Assembly: GCA_025594325.1 (NCBI GenBank)
Contig: JANHCV010000013.1
Coordinates: 310,001 to 374,000 of the forward strand
DNA from: Blastocladiella emersonii ATCC 22665
Lineage: Eukaryota; Blastocladiomycota; Blastocladiomycetes; Blastocladiales; Blastocladiaceae
Reading direction: 5' to 3'
DNA: 64,000 nucleotides
Made by a program: the position numbers and the translations under genes. Shown in pieces: positions 10,005-20,210 of this stretch. The notes beneath the pieces were generated by a model, which searched no databases, was not told where the DNA came from, and worked only from the letters and a program-made list of their open reading frames with translations. How positions within the stretch are numbered: position 1 is the stretch's first letter; every line of letters starts with the position of its first letter.

Positions 10005-11549
10005 TCACACGAGCCCGAGCGAGTACACGGTGCCCACCGCAAACAGCCCCGCACCCACGAGCACATTGACCCCCGCGGCAACGCGCAGCGGCCAGCTCCG
10101 CGCAACGCTGCCCTCGCGCGCGAGCGCCAGGTACCACACCGCGGGGAACACGTACACGACGAGGCTCCCCGCGAGCGAGCCCGTCAATCCCAAGATCCGG
10201 TCGAGCGCGGGGACGAGCCGCGACACGGCGTACGCGAGCGTGATGATCCCCGCGGCCTTGGACTTGACGTTCGTCTCCTCGCGCACCTCGACGACCTCAT
10301 CTTCATCCTCGGACACCTTGACATACCCGCGCACCTCGTCCGCCATCTGTGCCACACACAGGCGGCACGGGTACACGATCATGGGGAACGAGAGGACCAT
10401 GCACGCGAGGATCCCCGCGCGCGCCGCGAGGAACGCGCCTGACGCGGGCTCCGACTGCAGGATGTTCGGTTTCACGTCGCCGCCGTAGTGCGCGTACCCC
10501 GCGAGCCCAACCGTCGCGTACACGGCGGCGACGAAGGCCGAGGACGCGACGATGAGGCGGACCGCGCGCGACGTAGTCGATTTCGTCGCGGACGCGAACG
10601 GCGGGGGCGAGGGGAGGTCGCGCGCGATCTCGACCACGTTGCTGTGGTTCAGAAACGCCATGGCGAACGTCGACGCCGTCGGCAGCCACCGGTCCCACCC
10701 CGCGGCGATGGGCGTGAGCGGCGGCGGGACGTACGCCGGGTCCCGCACCGCGAATAGGTAGCTGAGCGGGACCAGGACCACGACCAGCATGATGGCGAGC
10801 AGCGACAGCGACGACGCGAACGCCAGGTTCGCCATGGACCGCGCCGTCGACAAGGGGAAGATGACGAGCAGCGTCACGCCGAGAACCGCGGCCTCGGTCG
10901 CGTGCGGGGACACGACCCCGGCCGCTGCAAGCAGCGTCGAGATGTAGCTCGCGATGACCGAAAAGTACGCCGACAGGGACCCGATCACCAGCACGAAGAA
11001 GGTCCACGTCACGACCCACGACCGCCGCGCGAAGATCTTCGCGGCTAGGTCCGTGTACCCCGCCGCGCCCGTCGCTTCCGCGCTCACGACCAGCATCACC
11101 AGGCTCGCGGCGGAGGTCGCCGACGAGGCCAGGAGGAGCACCAGACCGCCGAGCCACCCGACGTTCGCGACGGCGCGCGGGAGGGATAGCGTGCCGACGC
11201 CGATGGCTACGTTGGCGAGGTTCAAGAAGCACGCGAAGAAGGACGAGGATGTGGTGGATGGGTCGTCTTCGACGCGCACGGGCGACGGGAGCGCCGAGCC
11301 CTCCGAGTCGCTCACGCCGTCATCGGCGAGCACGTACTACGGGCACGCCAGCGTCAGCAAGAGCACACTCTCAATACACGCCTGAGAACGTACGCGGTGG
11401 TACGCCCTCCCCGCGCCCGCGCCCGCGCCCGCCGGCGATGCTATTGCAGTCGGCGATGCTCGGTGGAGCAGCGGCTCGGACTCGAGCGGCGTCGGCGGTG
11501 TTGCAGGCTTCATGTCGTTGTTCGAAGAGTCCATGGAGTGTCGTTGCAT
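10005..11549 (-). CDS. Vacuolar-type amino acid transporter (AVT/SLC38-like)
   Basis: Two exons, 11549-11394 and 11336-10005, joined across a 57-nt intron (donor GTACGTTC, CTGAC branch, TAG acceptor), encode about 495 residues; a second in-frame ATG at 11534 is possible. The N-terminal ~70 residues are polar and Ser/Pro/Ala-rich. The rest is about eleven hydrophobic helices, beginning FACFLNLANVAIGVGTLSLPRA, which matches the first helix of Aa_trans (Pfam) transporters with its conserved GxGxLxLP motif. Such proteins move neutral or acidic amino acids across the vacuole or plasma membrane by H+ coupling; the substrate cannot be read. It converges with the PTM1-like gene, 35 bp between stops. 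A CACATG-N8-ACGCGT motif lies ~410 bp upstream. Confidence 0.85.
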
Positions 11550-12114
11550 GCAGTCGCTGGGTCCCGCGGGCAGGGCAGGGTCATATCCATGGCGTGGGAG
11601 GTGAGCGGAGCGGAGAGCGGATGGATGACTGACCGGCCCGCGTGATCGAGGCTCAGTCACGCCGGGATGGCGCAACGCGTCAGCCCACGCGCCGAATTCG
11701 ATGTCCGCGCGCGCCGCAGCAGCTGCTGATCCCCAACACCCGATCATGGAGATGGAAGGTATTTTTTCGAGTCCTCAGTCATCCGATGAGCTCAGAATAG
11801 CGCTCGTCCGATCCGATGAAAGGGTCAGGCGAGCACATGGCACAGTCGGATGACCTGCTGCGGCGCGCCCGCTGATTTAATTTTGCGGCATCTGCAGCCG
11901 CATCTGGGGCCACGAGACGCTGGAGGACAGCTGCGGGTGGCGAAACTCGGGACTGGTCACATGATAACGCGACGCGTCTCGCGTCTCGCGTCTCGCACCA
12001 CCGCTGACGCGACAGTCGAGCGCGTCAAACTGAAGCTCAGTCAACCACAACAACGACGTGAGAAAATCAAAAACGTTGCATTCAGAAACATCAACACCGA
12101 AAATCAAAACCATT
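11550..12114. promoter_or_regulatory. Upstream region of the transporter gene
   Basis: No gene supported. It carries the composite motif at 11957-11980 and a run of repeated GCGTCTC units up to ~11997. The sequence is more AT-rich at 11755-11785, possibly near the transporter's transcription start. Confidence 0.35.
11957..11980 (+). promoter_or_regulatory. Composite CACATG-N8-ACGCGT motif
   Basis: TCACATGAT followed by ACGCGTCTC with eight bases between the two hexamers. One of six copies with this spacing in the window; it lies about 410 bp upstream of the transporter start. Confidence 0.5.
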
Positions 12115-12598
12115 TCAAGACAGGAGCCCGACGTGCGCAAACTGGTCCTCCAACCCGTCGCCGCCCGGCCCGCCAACCAAGTTGGCCGTGCGCGTAAGCC
12201 TCATGAGCGTCGAGAAGGAGTCGCTGTGCGCAAGAATCACTGGCTGCTGCAACACGCCGATACCCGCAGTCTCGTCGCCCGTGAGACTCGGGAGGTACGG
12301 CCCAGCGTCGCCGACAGGAACCATGCGAATGACGCGCGACGGCGGGTTCGTCGGGTACTCAATGAGCACCAGCGTGGTGCGCTGCAGCAGGTCCATGGTC
12401 GCGAGCCTCTGGCTGATGTCGGCTTGCACGGCGTTGCCCTTGGGCGGCGCGGGAAGGAACGCGAACTCGTTCATGCTGGAAAGCGCCGCGCTGTGCATGT
12501 CGCCCCAGCCAAGGAACGTGGCGAACACGATGACGGCGACGGGAGCTAAAAGCGATATGACCAAGCCACTGCAAGTTACCCAAATAGTTTAAAAGCAC
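12115..12598 (-). CDS. Hypothetical protein, start unresolved
   Basis: An open frame of ~150 codons ends at 12115. It starts with a hydrophobic segment (VISLLAPVAVIVFATFLGW) that could be a membrane anchor, then a neutral domain with no motif I recognise (VPVGDAGPYLPSLTGDE, LAHSDSFSTLMRLTRT). There is no in-frame ATG. A plausible acceptor (GTAACTTGCAG) lies at ~12574, and TATATAAATT lies at ~12630 on the same strand, so a short first exon may be missing from this model. It follows the LRR gene tail-to-head by ~40 bp. It could also be the remnant of a longer gene. Confidence 0.4.
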
Positions 12599-14255
12599 AT
12601 AATCAACCGTATTGAGAGGGTCAAAAACAATTTATATATCATTCGAGCTGGAGTATTTTGAGGTTGGGAAATTTGCGATCCCGAAGCGCGGCGGCTCCAA
12701 CATCACTGACTGCGTTCTCTCTGAGATCAAGTGTGTGGATGTTCTGAGGCAGGCCGCCTGCCAGCACCTTGGCCCCCATATCCCCAATGTGGTTACCTTG
12801 CAAGCTTAACGTCAAGAGGTTCTCTGGTAGACGCGGAACAAGCGCCTTGATGCCCTCTGGGCCTAACCCGCACCGATCAAGAAACAGCCACTGTAATGAC
12901 CGTGGCAGTCGCTCCTCTGCAATTGAGCGCGCACCTTCGTCGCAAAGCGGGTTGTCACGTAAATCAAGTGACTTGATCCCGTTGGGCAAGCGAGAAACAA
13001 TGGCACGCACGCCACTGGCGGTTACCTGATTGTCCCCAAGATTGAGTTTGGTGAGAATACCAGGCAGATTGGGAGCAAGGGCTTTCGCGCCGGAATCAGT
13101 AATCCCAGTCGAATGAAGCCAAAGGGTTTGAATCGTGGGCGGTAGCTTGGGAACAAGTAGCTCAATTCCTGCGTCACCAAGCGTTGGGTTGGCAAACAGG
13201 TGCAGGGTCGCAAGTTTTTTGGGGAAGTTTGCTGCCAATGCGGATGCTGATGCTAGACCAAGCTGGTTCCCACTCAAGTCTACGACCGTCACTTGAGGCG
13301 GGAGGGCGGCCGCAACAGCTGCGGCACCTTGGTCTCCAAACTCGTTGTATCCCAATCCAAGTACAGTGAGGTGGAGAGCTGCGGTGAGAGCCTTAGAAAG
13401 CTCAATGGCAGCTTTGGGTCCAAGCTTCGTTCTCCAAAGCCACAGTTGGACAATCTTGTCTGGTAGATTTTGCGCAAGCAGTGACCCACCAATAGGACCA
13501 AGGTGACTTTTGCCGCCATAAAAAATTTGAAGCGTGGTCGGAAGTGCCTGAACAAGCGCGGCCGCGCCGCGTCCGCTGAAGGGATTGGTCTGAACGCTGA
13601 GTTGGGTAACCGACGAGGAGGCAAGCCAAGTAGCAAGCGCCTCAGCGCCGCTGTCGCCAATACAATTCTTACCAACGTAGAGACGCCGGACGTTACGCGG
13701 GAGATTCGCCTGAAGAGCAGTGGCGCCATGGTCTCCAATCCCATTGCTCTCAAGGCTGAGAATAATAATTGTCTTTGGGAGTACTGGTGCGAGAATAATA
13801 CAGCCTTCATCGCCAAGGTTGTTGGTGTCAAGATTAAGTCGAATCAGTTGGCGGGGAAGCCGCGCTCTGGCGAGCGCTTGCATACCGCGCGCACCAATCC
13901 CATTGTTTCGAAGATTGAGCGAACGAAGGCAACTTGGGAGCACAGGTGCAAGTGCTTCGACTCCGTCATCGCCAAGCTGGTTTGAAATGATGATCAAGTC
14001 TAACAGAGTGGATGGTAGCCTGGACGCGGAGGCAAGCGCAGCAGCTCCTTTGGCGTCAATTTGACAAGCCTCCAACTTGAGAAATTTAAGGTTCTGAGAC
14101 CGGAATGCAACCGCATGTGCCAGAGCACCAAGACCAGCAGCGGAAAGGTGTGCCTTTTCGGCAGTCACACGTTCATGAGCGCCGCGCGCAAGCTGAAATC
14201 GCAGGTTCCAAAGCGCGTGGTCAGCTTTTGTCACGGGAAGCGGCCCGTTCCAAGC

Positions 14256-14312
14256 CTATGCACTCATGTCAGTTCTTCCTGTGTGGAATCAAACCACGTT
14301 ACAAGTACGTAC
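14256..14312 (-). other. 57-nt intron joining kinase and LRR parts
   Basis: Donor GTACGTAC, branch-like ACTGACAT and acceptor GCATAG on the minus strand. Both flanking frames are phase 0 (HFE before, AWNG after). Without this intron the kinase frame would stop at 14289 and the LRR frame would lack an ATG, which supports one fused gene. Confidence 0.65.
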
Positions 14313-14877
14313 TTCAAAATGTGCCTCTGCATCAGGAGCCTTCAACGGCGAGCCGCGTGCGATCGTATCAAGCTTGTTTGCGACCACGTCAAACGACGGT
14401 CGCGAAGCCCAACGCGAGCTCCAGCACTGCATGATGAGGGCCCATATCGCGTCGTTGGCGGCGGCCGTGGTTTTTGGGCGACTTGGTCGCCAGCCATCGC
14501 AGACGCGCTTTGTGATGATCCAAGGCTCCGTCAAGTGTGCCCACGGCACCATCTCGGCAACCACCTCGTACGCGACCATGGCGAACGAAAAGCAATCAGG
14601 CTGAAACCGAGGCGAGACCCCAATCATGTACCGCTCAGGCGCAATGTACCGGGGGTTACCAAAACTGCCCATAGTGAGCCGCGTGAGGTGCGCTGAGGTG
14701 CTGGAAAATCGCTTTGAGATCCCAAAGTCGGCAATCTTAGCGCACCCAGCGCTGTCAACAAGAACATTGTCCGCGCGCAAGTCGTTGTGCGCGATCTGGC
14801 ACGAGTGCAGATACTTCAGTCCGTGTGCAACGTCGGCAAGGAGGCGGAACTTGACGCCGTCGGGCTTGCCACGCGAG

Positions 14878-14880
14878 TAA
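14878..14880. other. Left target-site duplication TAA
   Basis: TAA directly abuts the left terminal inverted repeat and is repeated at 17320-17322. A 3-bp TWA duplication is the hallmark of PIF/Harbinger insertion. Confidence 0.85.
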
Positions 14881-14895
14881 GGGCCCGTTTGGTTC
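14881..14895 (+). repeat. Left terminal inverted repeat of Harbinger element
   Basis: GGGCCCGTTTGGTTC, exact complement of 17305-17319. GGSCC-type starts are usual for PIF ends. Confidence 0.9.
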
Positions 14896-15014
14896 CGGGG
14901 TGAATCAGGTGGATCAATCGATTTTACACGGTCCGGTGTTCACCCAGCTGAAACGTGGCATTTTCACCCCGTCGCGTTCATCGCGGCGTTTGGGTCGACC
15001 CCCGGATGAGCTGA

Positions 15015-15479
15015 ATGGAACCCTCGTCGCTGAATTGCCCGTCTGCTCGCCCCCGAAACCTTCAGGCTGTGCTTCCCGGCCTATATAAACGCTGTTTTCC
15101 TTCGTGGGGCAGCTCGACCACCACCGGCGAGTACTCGCACCTCGAGCAGGACGGCAAGGAGTCTGGTGACGTGGAAGGTGTCGATGGTCAAGACGACGCG
15201 GCCCCCGCCAGCAAGCGCAGCCGCACTTCGGACAGCAGCTCGCGTCGCCTCTCGGACTCGGAATTCCTCATGGGCATCAAGGAGGTGTTCCAGAGCGTCG
15301 CGACCGCCGACTCCAAGCCCGTCCTGACCGCCGCACTTGAATGGGTCCAGGACGCGTACAACGACAATGAAGAGTACCAGATCGACGTCGCCACCCGCCT
15401 GACCGAGGATCAAGCGCTTCGCGTCATGGCCGTGTCCGAATCGAAGCGCAAGCGCATCCTCGAGATTTTCATTCAGTAG
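15015..15479 (+). CDS. Second gene of the Harbinger element
   Basis: An open frame of up to 154 codons lies in the left half. A TATATAAA box at ~15082-15089 falls inside the frame, so the true start may be downstream (next in-frame ATG 15270) or in a spliced exon. The conserved-looking part is the end: an acidic, Ser/Arg-rich stretch with KRSR (possible nuclear signal), then a helical block (FLMGIKEVFQSVA, ALRVMAVSESKRKRILEIF). PIF/Harbinger elements normally encode a second, Myb/SANT-like protein that brings the transposase to the nucleus and DNA ends. I do not see a clear Myb repeat, so equivalence is by position. Confidence 0.55.
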   Translation: MEPSSLNCPSARPRNLQAVLPGLYKRCFPSWGSSTTTGEYSHLEQDGKESGDVEGVDGQDDAAPASKRSRTSDSSSRRLSDSEFLMGIKEVFQSVATADSKPVLTAALEWVQDAYNDNEEYQIDVATRLTEDQALRVMAVSESKRKRILEIFIQ

Positions 15480-15646
15480 CTCACTCGCACATGTCCCCCT
15501 CCCCTCGCGTTGCTTCCTGGCCTTGTTCTCGCCCATTTGTGTCCAATACATCTGGCTTTGTGTCCATCGTATCTTCAATCGTTACCCTTGGCTCGAAAAT
15601 GACGCGACTCGTTGAGAAACGCGTGGTTCGCAAAGTGTCTCACACG

Positions 15647-15670
15647 TCACGTGATTGATCGACGCGTCTC
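15647..15670 (+). promoter_or_regulatory. Composite CACGTG-N8-ACGCGT motif inside Harbinger element
   Basis: Same composite motif as at 11957, here between the two converging transposon genes. Confidence 0.5.
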
Positions 15671-15792
15671 CACCGATGCGTTCTGACCTCAGCGACGCGT
15701 CAAATCATCTAGAATCGCTTATATAACATTATAGTACTTGACAAATCAGTATATTACAGCATGCATGCGGGTACAACAATTATTTCGCGCCT

Positions 15793-17110
15793 TCAAAGAT
15801 GGGTCCCACGAGCGGCCATGACGCGCCTGTACTCGGTCCAAAGAACATTTGCGATGCGGTTCCGAAGCGAGATACCGCGCTGACGAGCTCCGTCCAGCGA
15901 GGCCTCGAGGACAGCGGCCTCGTCGTCCTCCTCGTTCTCGTCGTTCAGGGGCTCGCGCCCACGCACACGCGCCTCACGCGCCGCGTCCCGCGCGCGCCGG
16001 AGCTCCGTCTCGGCGTCGCGAAAGAAGGCGTCGCCGCCTTGGTTCCACCTGTTGATCATGTTGTGCAGCGTGCAGAGCGCGTACACAAGCTTGACTTGAG
16101 TCTTGATTGGGTAGGCCGCGCCAATCGAGAGGACGCGGAACCGCTTCTTGAGCACGCCAAAGATACGCTCAACAGAGTTGCGGAGCGACGCGTGACGCAG
16201 ATTGAAAAGCTCCTCGCGGTTCTTAACTCTACGTACGTTGATGAAGCGGATGAGATGGCGCCAACGTGATGGTCATGGCAGTGAGAACGTACCCATCCTT
16301 GCCGCGGGCAAACTCGCGAAGATGATAGCGGGTACCGCGGAAGGGCACGATGATGGACGTGCGGTTTGCGTAGCCGCCGTCGGCGAGGTAGAAGCGGCCG
16401 GCGGGGATCTTGAACCCACGGGCGAAGGCGTCCGAGAGCACGCGCGAGTCATGCGCCTTGCCCTCCCACCCTGCGAGAACGTAGGTGAAGTTCAAGTCAA
16501 AGTCGCAGGCAGCGAGGACATTTGAGTATATGGTCCCCTTGCGGTTTCGGAACGAGTCGTGAAGCTTAGTGGGCACAACAAACGGGATGTGCGTTCCGTC
16601 AAGCGCGCCGACCGCGTTCTGGAACGGAGCGTATTTCGGGTCGTGGGCGATGCGCTCATGCACGGGCGTAGAATCGGACGGCTGGACAATGAACTCGGGC
16701 ATCAGGCGGTACAGAGCGTCGAGCACTTGCTTCAGAACCCTGGACGCGGTCTCGCCAGAGATTTGGAACCGCTCCCTGAGGTTGCGGTTGGTGCTGCCCT
16801 CGCCGGCCATGACAAGAAAAACCATGAAGCGCGCCTCGACGGACAGCTCGCGGCCGTCGGCGAGAAGGCCACGGTCGCGGAACAGGCGGCAGATGGCCTT
16901 GAAGGTCTCGCGGGGCATACGGGCGATTTCCGAAAAACGCGTTTCGCTGTTGCACGTCAGCAGCTCTTGAACCCACGACTCGCCAGAAAGCGTGGACGTG
17001 CGGATAGGCTCCCACGAGCGGCGCTCGTTGCGCGCAGCGAGACGTCGCAGGAGAGCGAGGGCGGCCGTGAGCATGAGGCCGCGCAGCTTGCGGTTGTATC
17101 CCTTGCCCAT
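15793..17110 (-). CDS. HARBI1-like DDE transposase
   Basis: Two exons, 17110-16293 and 16228-15793, separated by a 64-nt intron (donor GTACGTTC, acceptor GTAG), encode 417 residues, typical for HARBI1-like nucleases. The N-terminal part has the helix-turn-helix-like region (ETFKAICRLFRDRGLL, ~69-84; ISGETASRVLKQVLDAL, ~117-133). The RNase H-like core has Asp171 (GALDGTHI), Asp221 (GKAHDSRVL), the family motif LADGGY (243-248), and Glu293 in RNSVERIFGVLKKRF, completing the DDE triad. The glutamate lies only in the second exon, so splicing is required for activity. It cuts at the terminal repeats and inserts at TWA sites. All key residues are present. Confidence 0.9.
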
Positions 17111-17304
17111 GTTGTTTGAGGGCTCGAGAACACGATGCGTGAGGTTAGGTGTTGATTCGTTGCAATAAGTGCGGCTGCAAAGAGGTGGGAAAGATTTTAT
17201 TGCGGGGGGGCGTTCATCCAGCGGGGCGTTTGGTTCGCACGGCCGCTGAGATGAACGGGGGTGAGGTGAAACGTGGCAACTTTTTCAGCTGATCCACCTG
17301 ATCT

Positions 17305-17319
17305 GAACCAAACGGGCCC
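17305..17319 (-). repeat. Right terminal inverted repeat of Harbinger element
   Basis: Exact complement of 14881-14895, followed by TAA at 17320-17322. Confidence 0.9.
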
Positions 17320-17322
17320 TAA
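17320..17322. other. Right target-site duplication TAA
   Basis: Second copy of the TAA duplication. Keeping one copy restores the frame of the host kinase gene. Confidence 0.85.
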
Positions 17323-18014
17323 GTGTTGAGAGACCCATTCGCCATGTACTCCAAGACCAAGCACGGGGGCTGCGTGGCCACGAGGCCAAGCAGCTGAACG
17401 ACATTGTCGTGCTTGAGGCGCGCAAGAAGTACGGCCTCGCGACGAATATCGGCAGCGAGCGTGACGTCCAAGCGTTCGGGGTCGGTCGCGGCCAAAGCAC
17501 GGCCAATCGTTCGTCCATGCAGCCGCTTGATGGCGACGCGAGTCCCGGTTGCACGCAGGGTCGCGAGCCTGACGTCGCCGAACGCTCCAGAGCCGAGAAG
17601 TGTGCCGTCAAAGTCCAAGTCGGTTTCGGCAAACTTGGCAATCTCGACGTCTGATTCGGTGGCGACATCAACCGCCTCGCGCTCTTGGTCGCCATCGAAT
17701 TGAAGGAGAAAGGTCGCGAGGTCATCGTGCACCCGCTCAAGCCGCTTCGTTGCCAACGCCGCGTCTGCTGTCGCCAGATCTTGACCACGCACAATGCTGA
17801 TGTGACAAGACAAGGGGCCGGGAATCTGGACGGGGAAGGGCGTCTCCATAGTCGATCGAGCAGCAGCTTCGTCTGCGAGCGCAAGAGTCGCCAAGAGGAC
17901 GGCGCGGAAAGCTTCAAGCGCGTCCGCCTTGTTGCTGGGGACGGCCGTCAAGTCGAGCGCCGTGGCCCACTTGCGGCATTCCGCCAAGAAGGCCAGTAGT
18001 TGATCAGGTTTCAT

Positions 18015-18340
18015 GGTCGCTACTCGGATCGATGCATGACAAGGTGCTCGGGGAGCGGGGATCGGTGGCGGGGCGAAACCTCGCTTTGGCCCCGCACGCG
18101 CGCGTGCACCGCACGCACCTTCCCGAAATGATCGCTTTGACCTGGCTGATGGGCGCGCGGCGTGATCCGACTGATCGCGCCCACTCTCTCTGCACCCCTC
18201 ATCCAGACCTGAAACCCCATGAATAAACCAGATGGACTCTATGCAATCAACTTCTTGCACTACATGGATCGCTCGCCAGGCGTGCCGGAGCATGCCGTCG
18301 CACTTGCCACGCCACGGCCACCACCTGCTGCGGCTTCGTG
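18015..18340. promoter_or_regulatory. Upstream region of the kinase-LRR gene
   Basis: No separate gene. The kinase frame stays open on the minus strand to ~18431 but without protein-like composition, and the best start is the ATG at 18014. No clear TATA box is seen. The CACTA-like element begins at 18341, so distal promoter sequence may have been displaced. Confidence 0.35.
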
Positions 18341-18358
18341 CACAGTGAAAAAGGGGGC

Positions 18359-18610
18359 CGGGCGCTAAGTCTCCTAAGCGTCCGCAAAGCCACTTTGAGG
18401 CGGACTTAGGGCCAACCTTAGCGTTGAACACTTAAGAGACCCTTTGCGACGCTTAGCGCGACAAAGTTGCTTTGGAGACTTTGCTGCGGACAGGCTCAAG
18501 TGCCTTTGGGCTCTTTGCGAGCAAAGTCGCTTAGCTTCACTTAGCGCTGGTCGCGCGCAAAGGGCCCTAGCGCGTCGCTAAGGGTCGGTGCAAAGTTTGA
18601 CAAAGACACT
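18359..18610. repeat. Left subterminal repeat array of CACTA-like element
   Basis: Dense direct and inverted copies of CTTAGCG, GCGACTTTGC and CTAAGTC-type units over 250 bp. The matching array at the right end has the same units in mirrored order. In CACTA elements such arrays bind the accessory protein. Confidence 0.65.
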
Positions 18611-18764
18611 TTGTATCGAAATCACGGGACGCAAAAAAAGCGGGGGCGGCGCCAGTATCCAGGCCGCACGCTTGCGCGCACGCACCCTGCACCCCAGCAC
18701 CGCCCCCGCACCCGCCCACATCCGCGGCCACCACCCACCCGCGACCGTCCACCGTCCGTCGCGG

Positions 18765-18799
18765 GCCAACCCGACTCGCGTCGCGTCGCGTCGCGTCGC
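18765..18799. repeat. GTCGC pentamer microsatellite
   Basis: Four to five tandem GTCGC/CGCGT units inside the CACTA-like element. No coding sense. Confidence 0.6.
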
Positions 18800-19984
18800 G
18801 CCCGGCCCGGCGACCACCACCCACCGCCCACCACGGCCGTGACCATGGCCATGGCCATCTTGAGGAGCATGGCCTGATCGGGCCGCGACTACACTGAGGC
18901 GAGCGATGGAGAACGATGTGAGTGAAGGGGATCGAGCAAGTCGATGTGCAGGACGAGTGAGAAGAGCGAGGACGTACCCGCGTCGCGAGCGCCTTGGCCG
19001 ATCCGGCTTGTCGCTCGATCAGCTAGCTATACAGGGCGCGCCGCGGTGCGCACCAGGTTAGCCGCCGCCGAAATGGGCGAGTCGGAGCGAGAGACCGTAC
19101 CGGGACCGCGTGCGGCCGTCTGTACGAGAGAATGGTGGACAGCGCACCGATGGCCTACGCACATTCGTCGTTGCAAGGTCAGCGTAGGTCGATTCTGAGT
19201 CGGCGAGGAGGCGAGTCGAGGCTTGGCGAGGGTGGCGGGAGAGTTGAAGCGTTGCCTTGTCGCGAGGGTAGTGTCGTGAGGAGAGAAACGTACCGATAGA
19301 CTTGGCCGCTTGTGCGCCTTGGACATCGACTCGACCGACGCCGCACCGGTGCGACTAGAAGGGCGGCGGCGGCGAGTGCGGCGGTGCGGGAGTGAGAAGG
19401 CGAGATGGAGCCCGACTCGCAGACGCAGCAGACGTACCCGCTCGGCGTGGTCGTGGCGGCGGCCGCAGCGGGAGCGACGACGGCGCCGGTGCCGGTGCGG
19501 GGCGCGCGAGCTGAGAAGGGGCAGCGGGAGCATGTCGAGAGCGGGGTGAGACTTACTGGACAGGGTGCGGATGCGAGAGAGACGGCGAGTGGGGCAAAGG
19601 CGGAGGGGGCACCCGCAGCGCGACGGGCGCTGTGACGAGCGGGTTGCGAGGTGGGAGGCTGCGCACCGAGGTGGAGCCGGGTGAACGAGCGCGTGTCGAG
19701 CTGCGCGCCGTCGTGCGGGTCGGTCGGCGACGGGCTCGTGTGGCGCGGCGTGGAGAGGGCGGCGAAGTGGAGCGGGCCGAGGCGTGGAGAGGGCGGCAGC
19801 GCGGAGAGGGCGGCGGGCGACGGGCGTGTGTTGTGGGAGCGGCAGTCGGTGCAAGGGGGCCCGCCCGCTTATGTAAGGCCGGCGGCGGTGGGCGGGGCGG
19901 GGCGGGCGGCGGGGAAGCGCAGAGTCCCTCGCCGAAGCGGCGAAGCGGCCAACGCGCAACGCGGCGCGCCGATCCAAACGCGCA

Positions 19985-20008
19985 TCACGTGATATCGCGA
20001 CGCGTCTC
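19985..20008 (+). promoter_or_regulatory. Composite CACGTG-N8-ACGCGT motif inside CACTA-like element
   Basis: Same two hexamers and spacing as the other copies. It lies 3' of the broken minus-strand gene. Confidence 0.5.
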
Positions 20009-20210
20009 GCACTGTCTCGCGCGTCCGCCCCGAGCCGCCCCCAACCCCGACGCTCCCGCACGAACCGGGGCCGACCGCACACGATACAGAAAAACACTCG
20101 AGATCAATTTAAACCTCCGGTCCTCGCGATCGTAAGCACACAGAACGCTCCGCCGTCCAAACTCGCCGCTCACCGCGTCACGGCGGCGCGGCTTCGCGCA
20201 CCCGCTCGGC

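Larger units (their letters stand above)
14881..17319. mobile_element. PIF/Harbinger DNA transposon, apparently complete
   Basis: The 2439-bp element is bounded by perfect 15-bp terminal inverted repeats GGGCCCGTTTGGTTC (14881-14895 and 17305-17319). ATCAGGTGGATCA is repeated inside each end (14904-14916 and 17290-17302), after a spacer that differs by six bases. It is flanked by TAA duplications. It has the family's two-gene layout: a DDE transposase read leftwards (17110-15793) and a second small gene read rightwards (to 15479), converging in the middle. The transposase frame is open and its triad present, so it may be autonomous and young. It also carries a copy of the composite motif at 15647-15670. 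Confidence 0.9.
12639..18014 (-). pseudogene. TKL-type kinase-LRR gene split by a transposon
   Basis: Three coding parts join in frame: 18014-17320, 14877-14313 (after removing the element and one TAA copy) and 14255-12639 (57-nt intron, donor GTACGTAC, acceptor ATAG). The length would be 958 residues. Residues 1-135 are helical. The kinase follows: GSGAFGDV (141-148), VAIK Lys163, Glu193, HND 262-264 in place of HRD, DFG 282-284, and an APE-type motif. From ~421 about 17 ribonuclease-inhibitor-type LRRs (LxxLxLxxNxIGDxGAxAL) run to the end. The layout suggests a cytosolic signalling or recognition protein. A 2439-bp PIF/Harbinger element sits in the codon for residue 232, between kinase lobes, and creates a stop (TAG) right after the junction. 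The remaining frame is intact, so insertion looks recent. Confidence 0.8.

Noticed and set aside
8524-10137. 537-codon minus-strand ORF opposite the PTM1-like gene
   Set aside because: Shadow of a GC-rich coding exon; Arg/Glu/Val-rich without domain character, while the plus strand has a signal peptide, seven helices and clean introns.
18015-18431. N-terminal extension of the kinase ORF upstream of 18014
   Set aside because: Composition changes to Arg/Trp/Cys-rich non-protein-like sequence and the ATG at 18014 starts the helical domain; the extension is probably untranslated.
19027-20097. 356-codon minus-strand ORF in the CACTA-like element
   Set aside because: Arg/Ser/Pro-rich with no domain, in GC-rich DNA where stops are rare. 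No splice context or start support.
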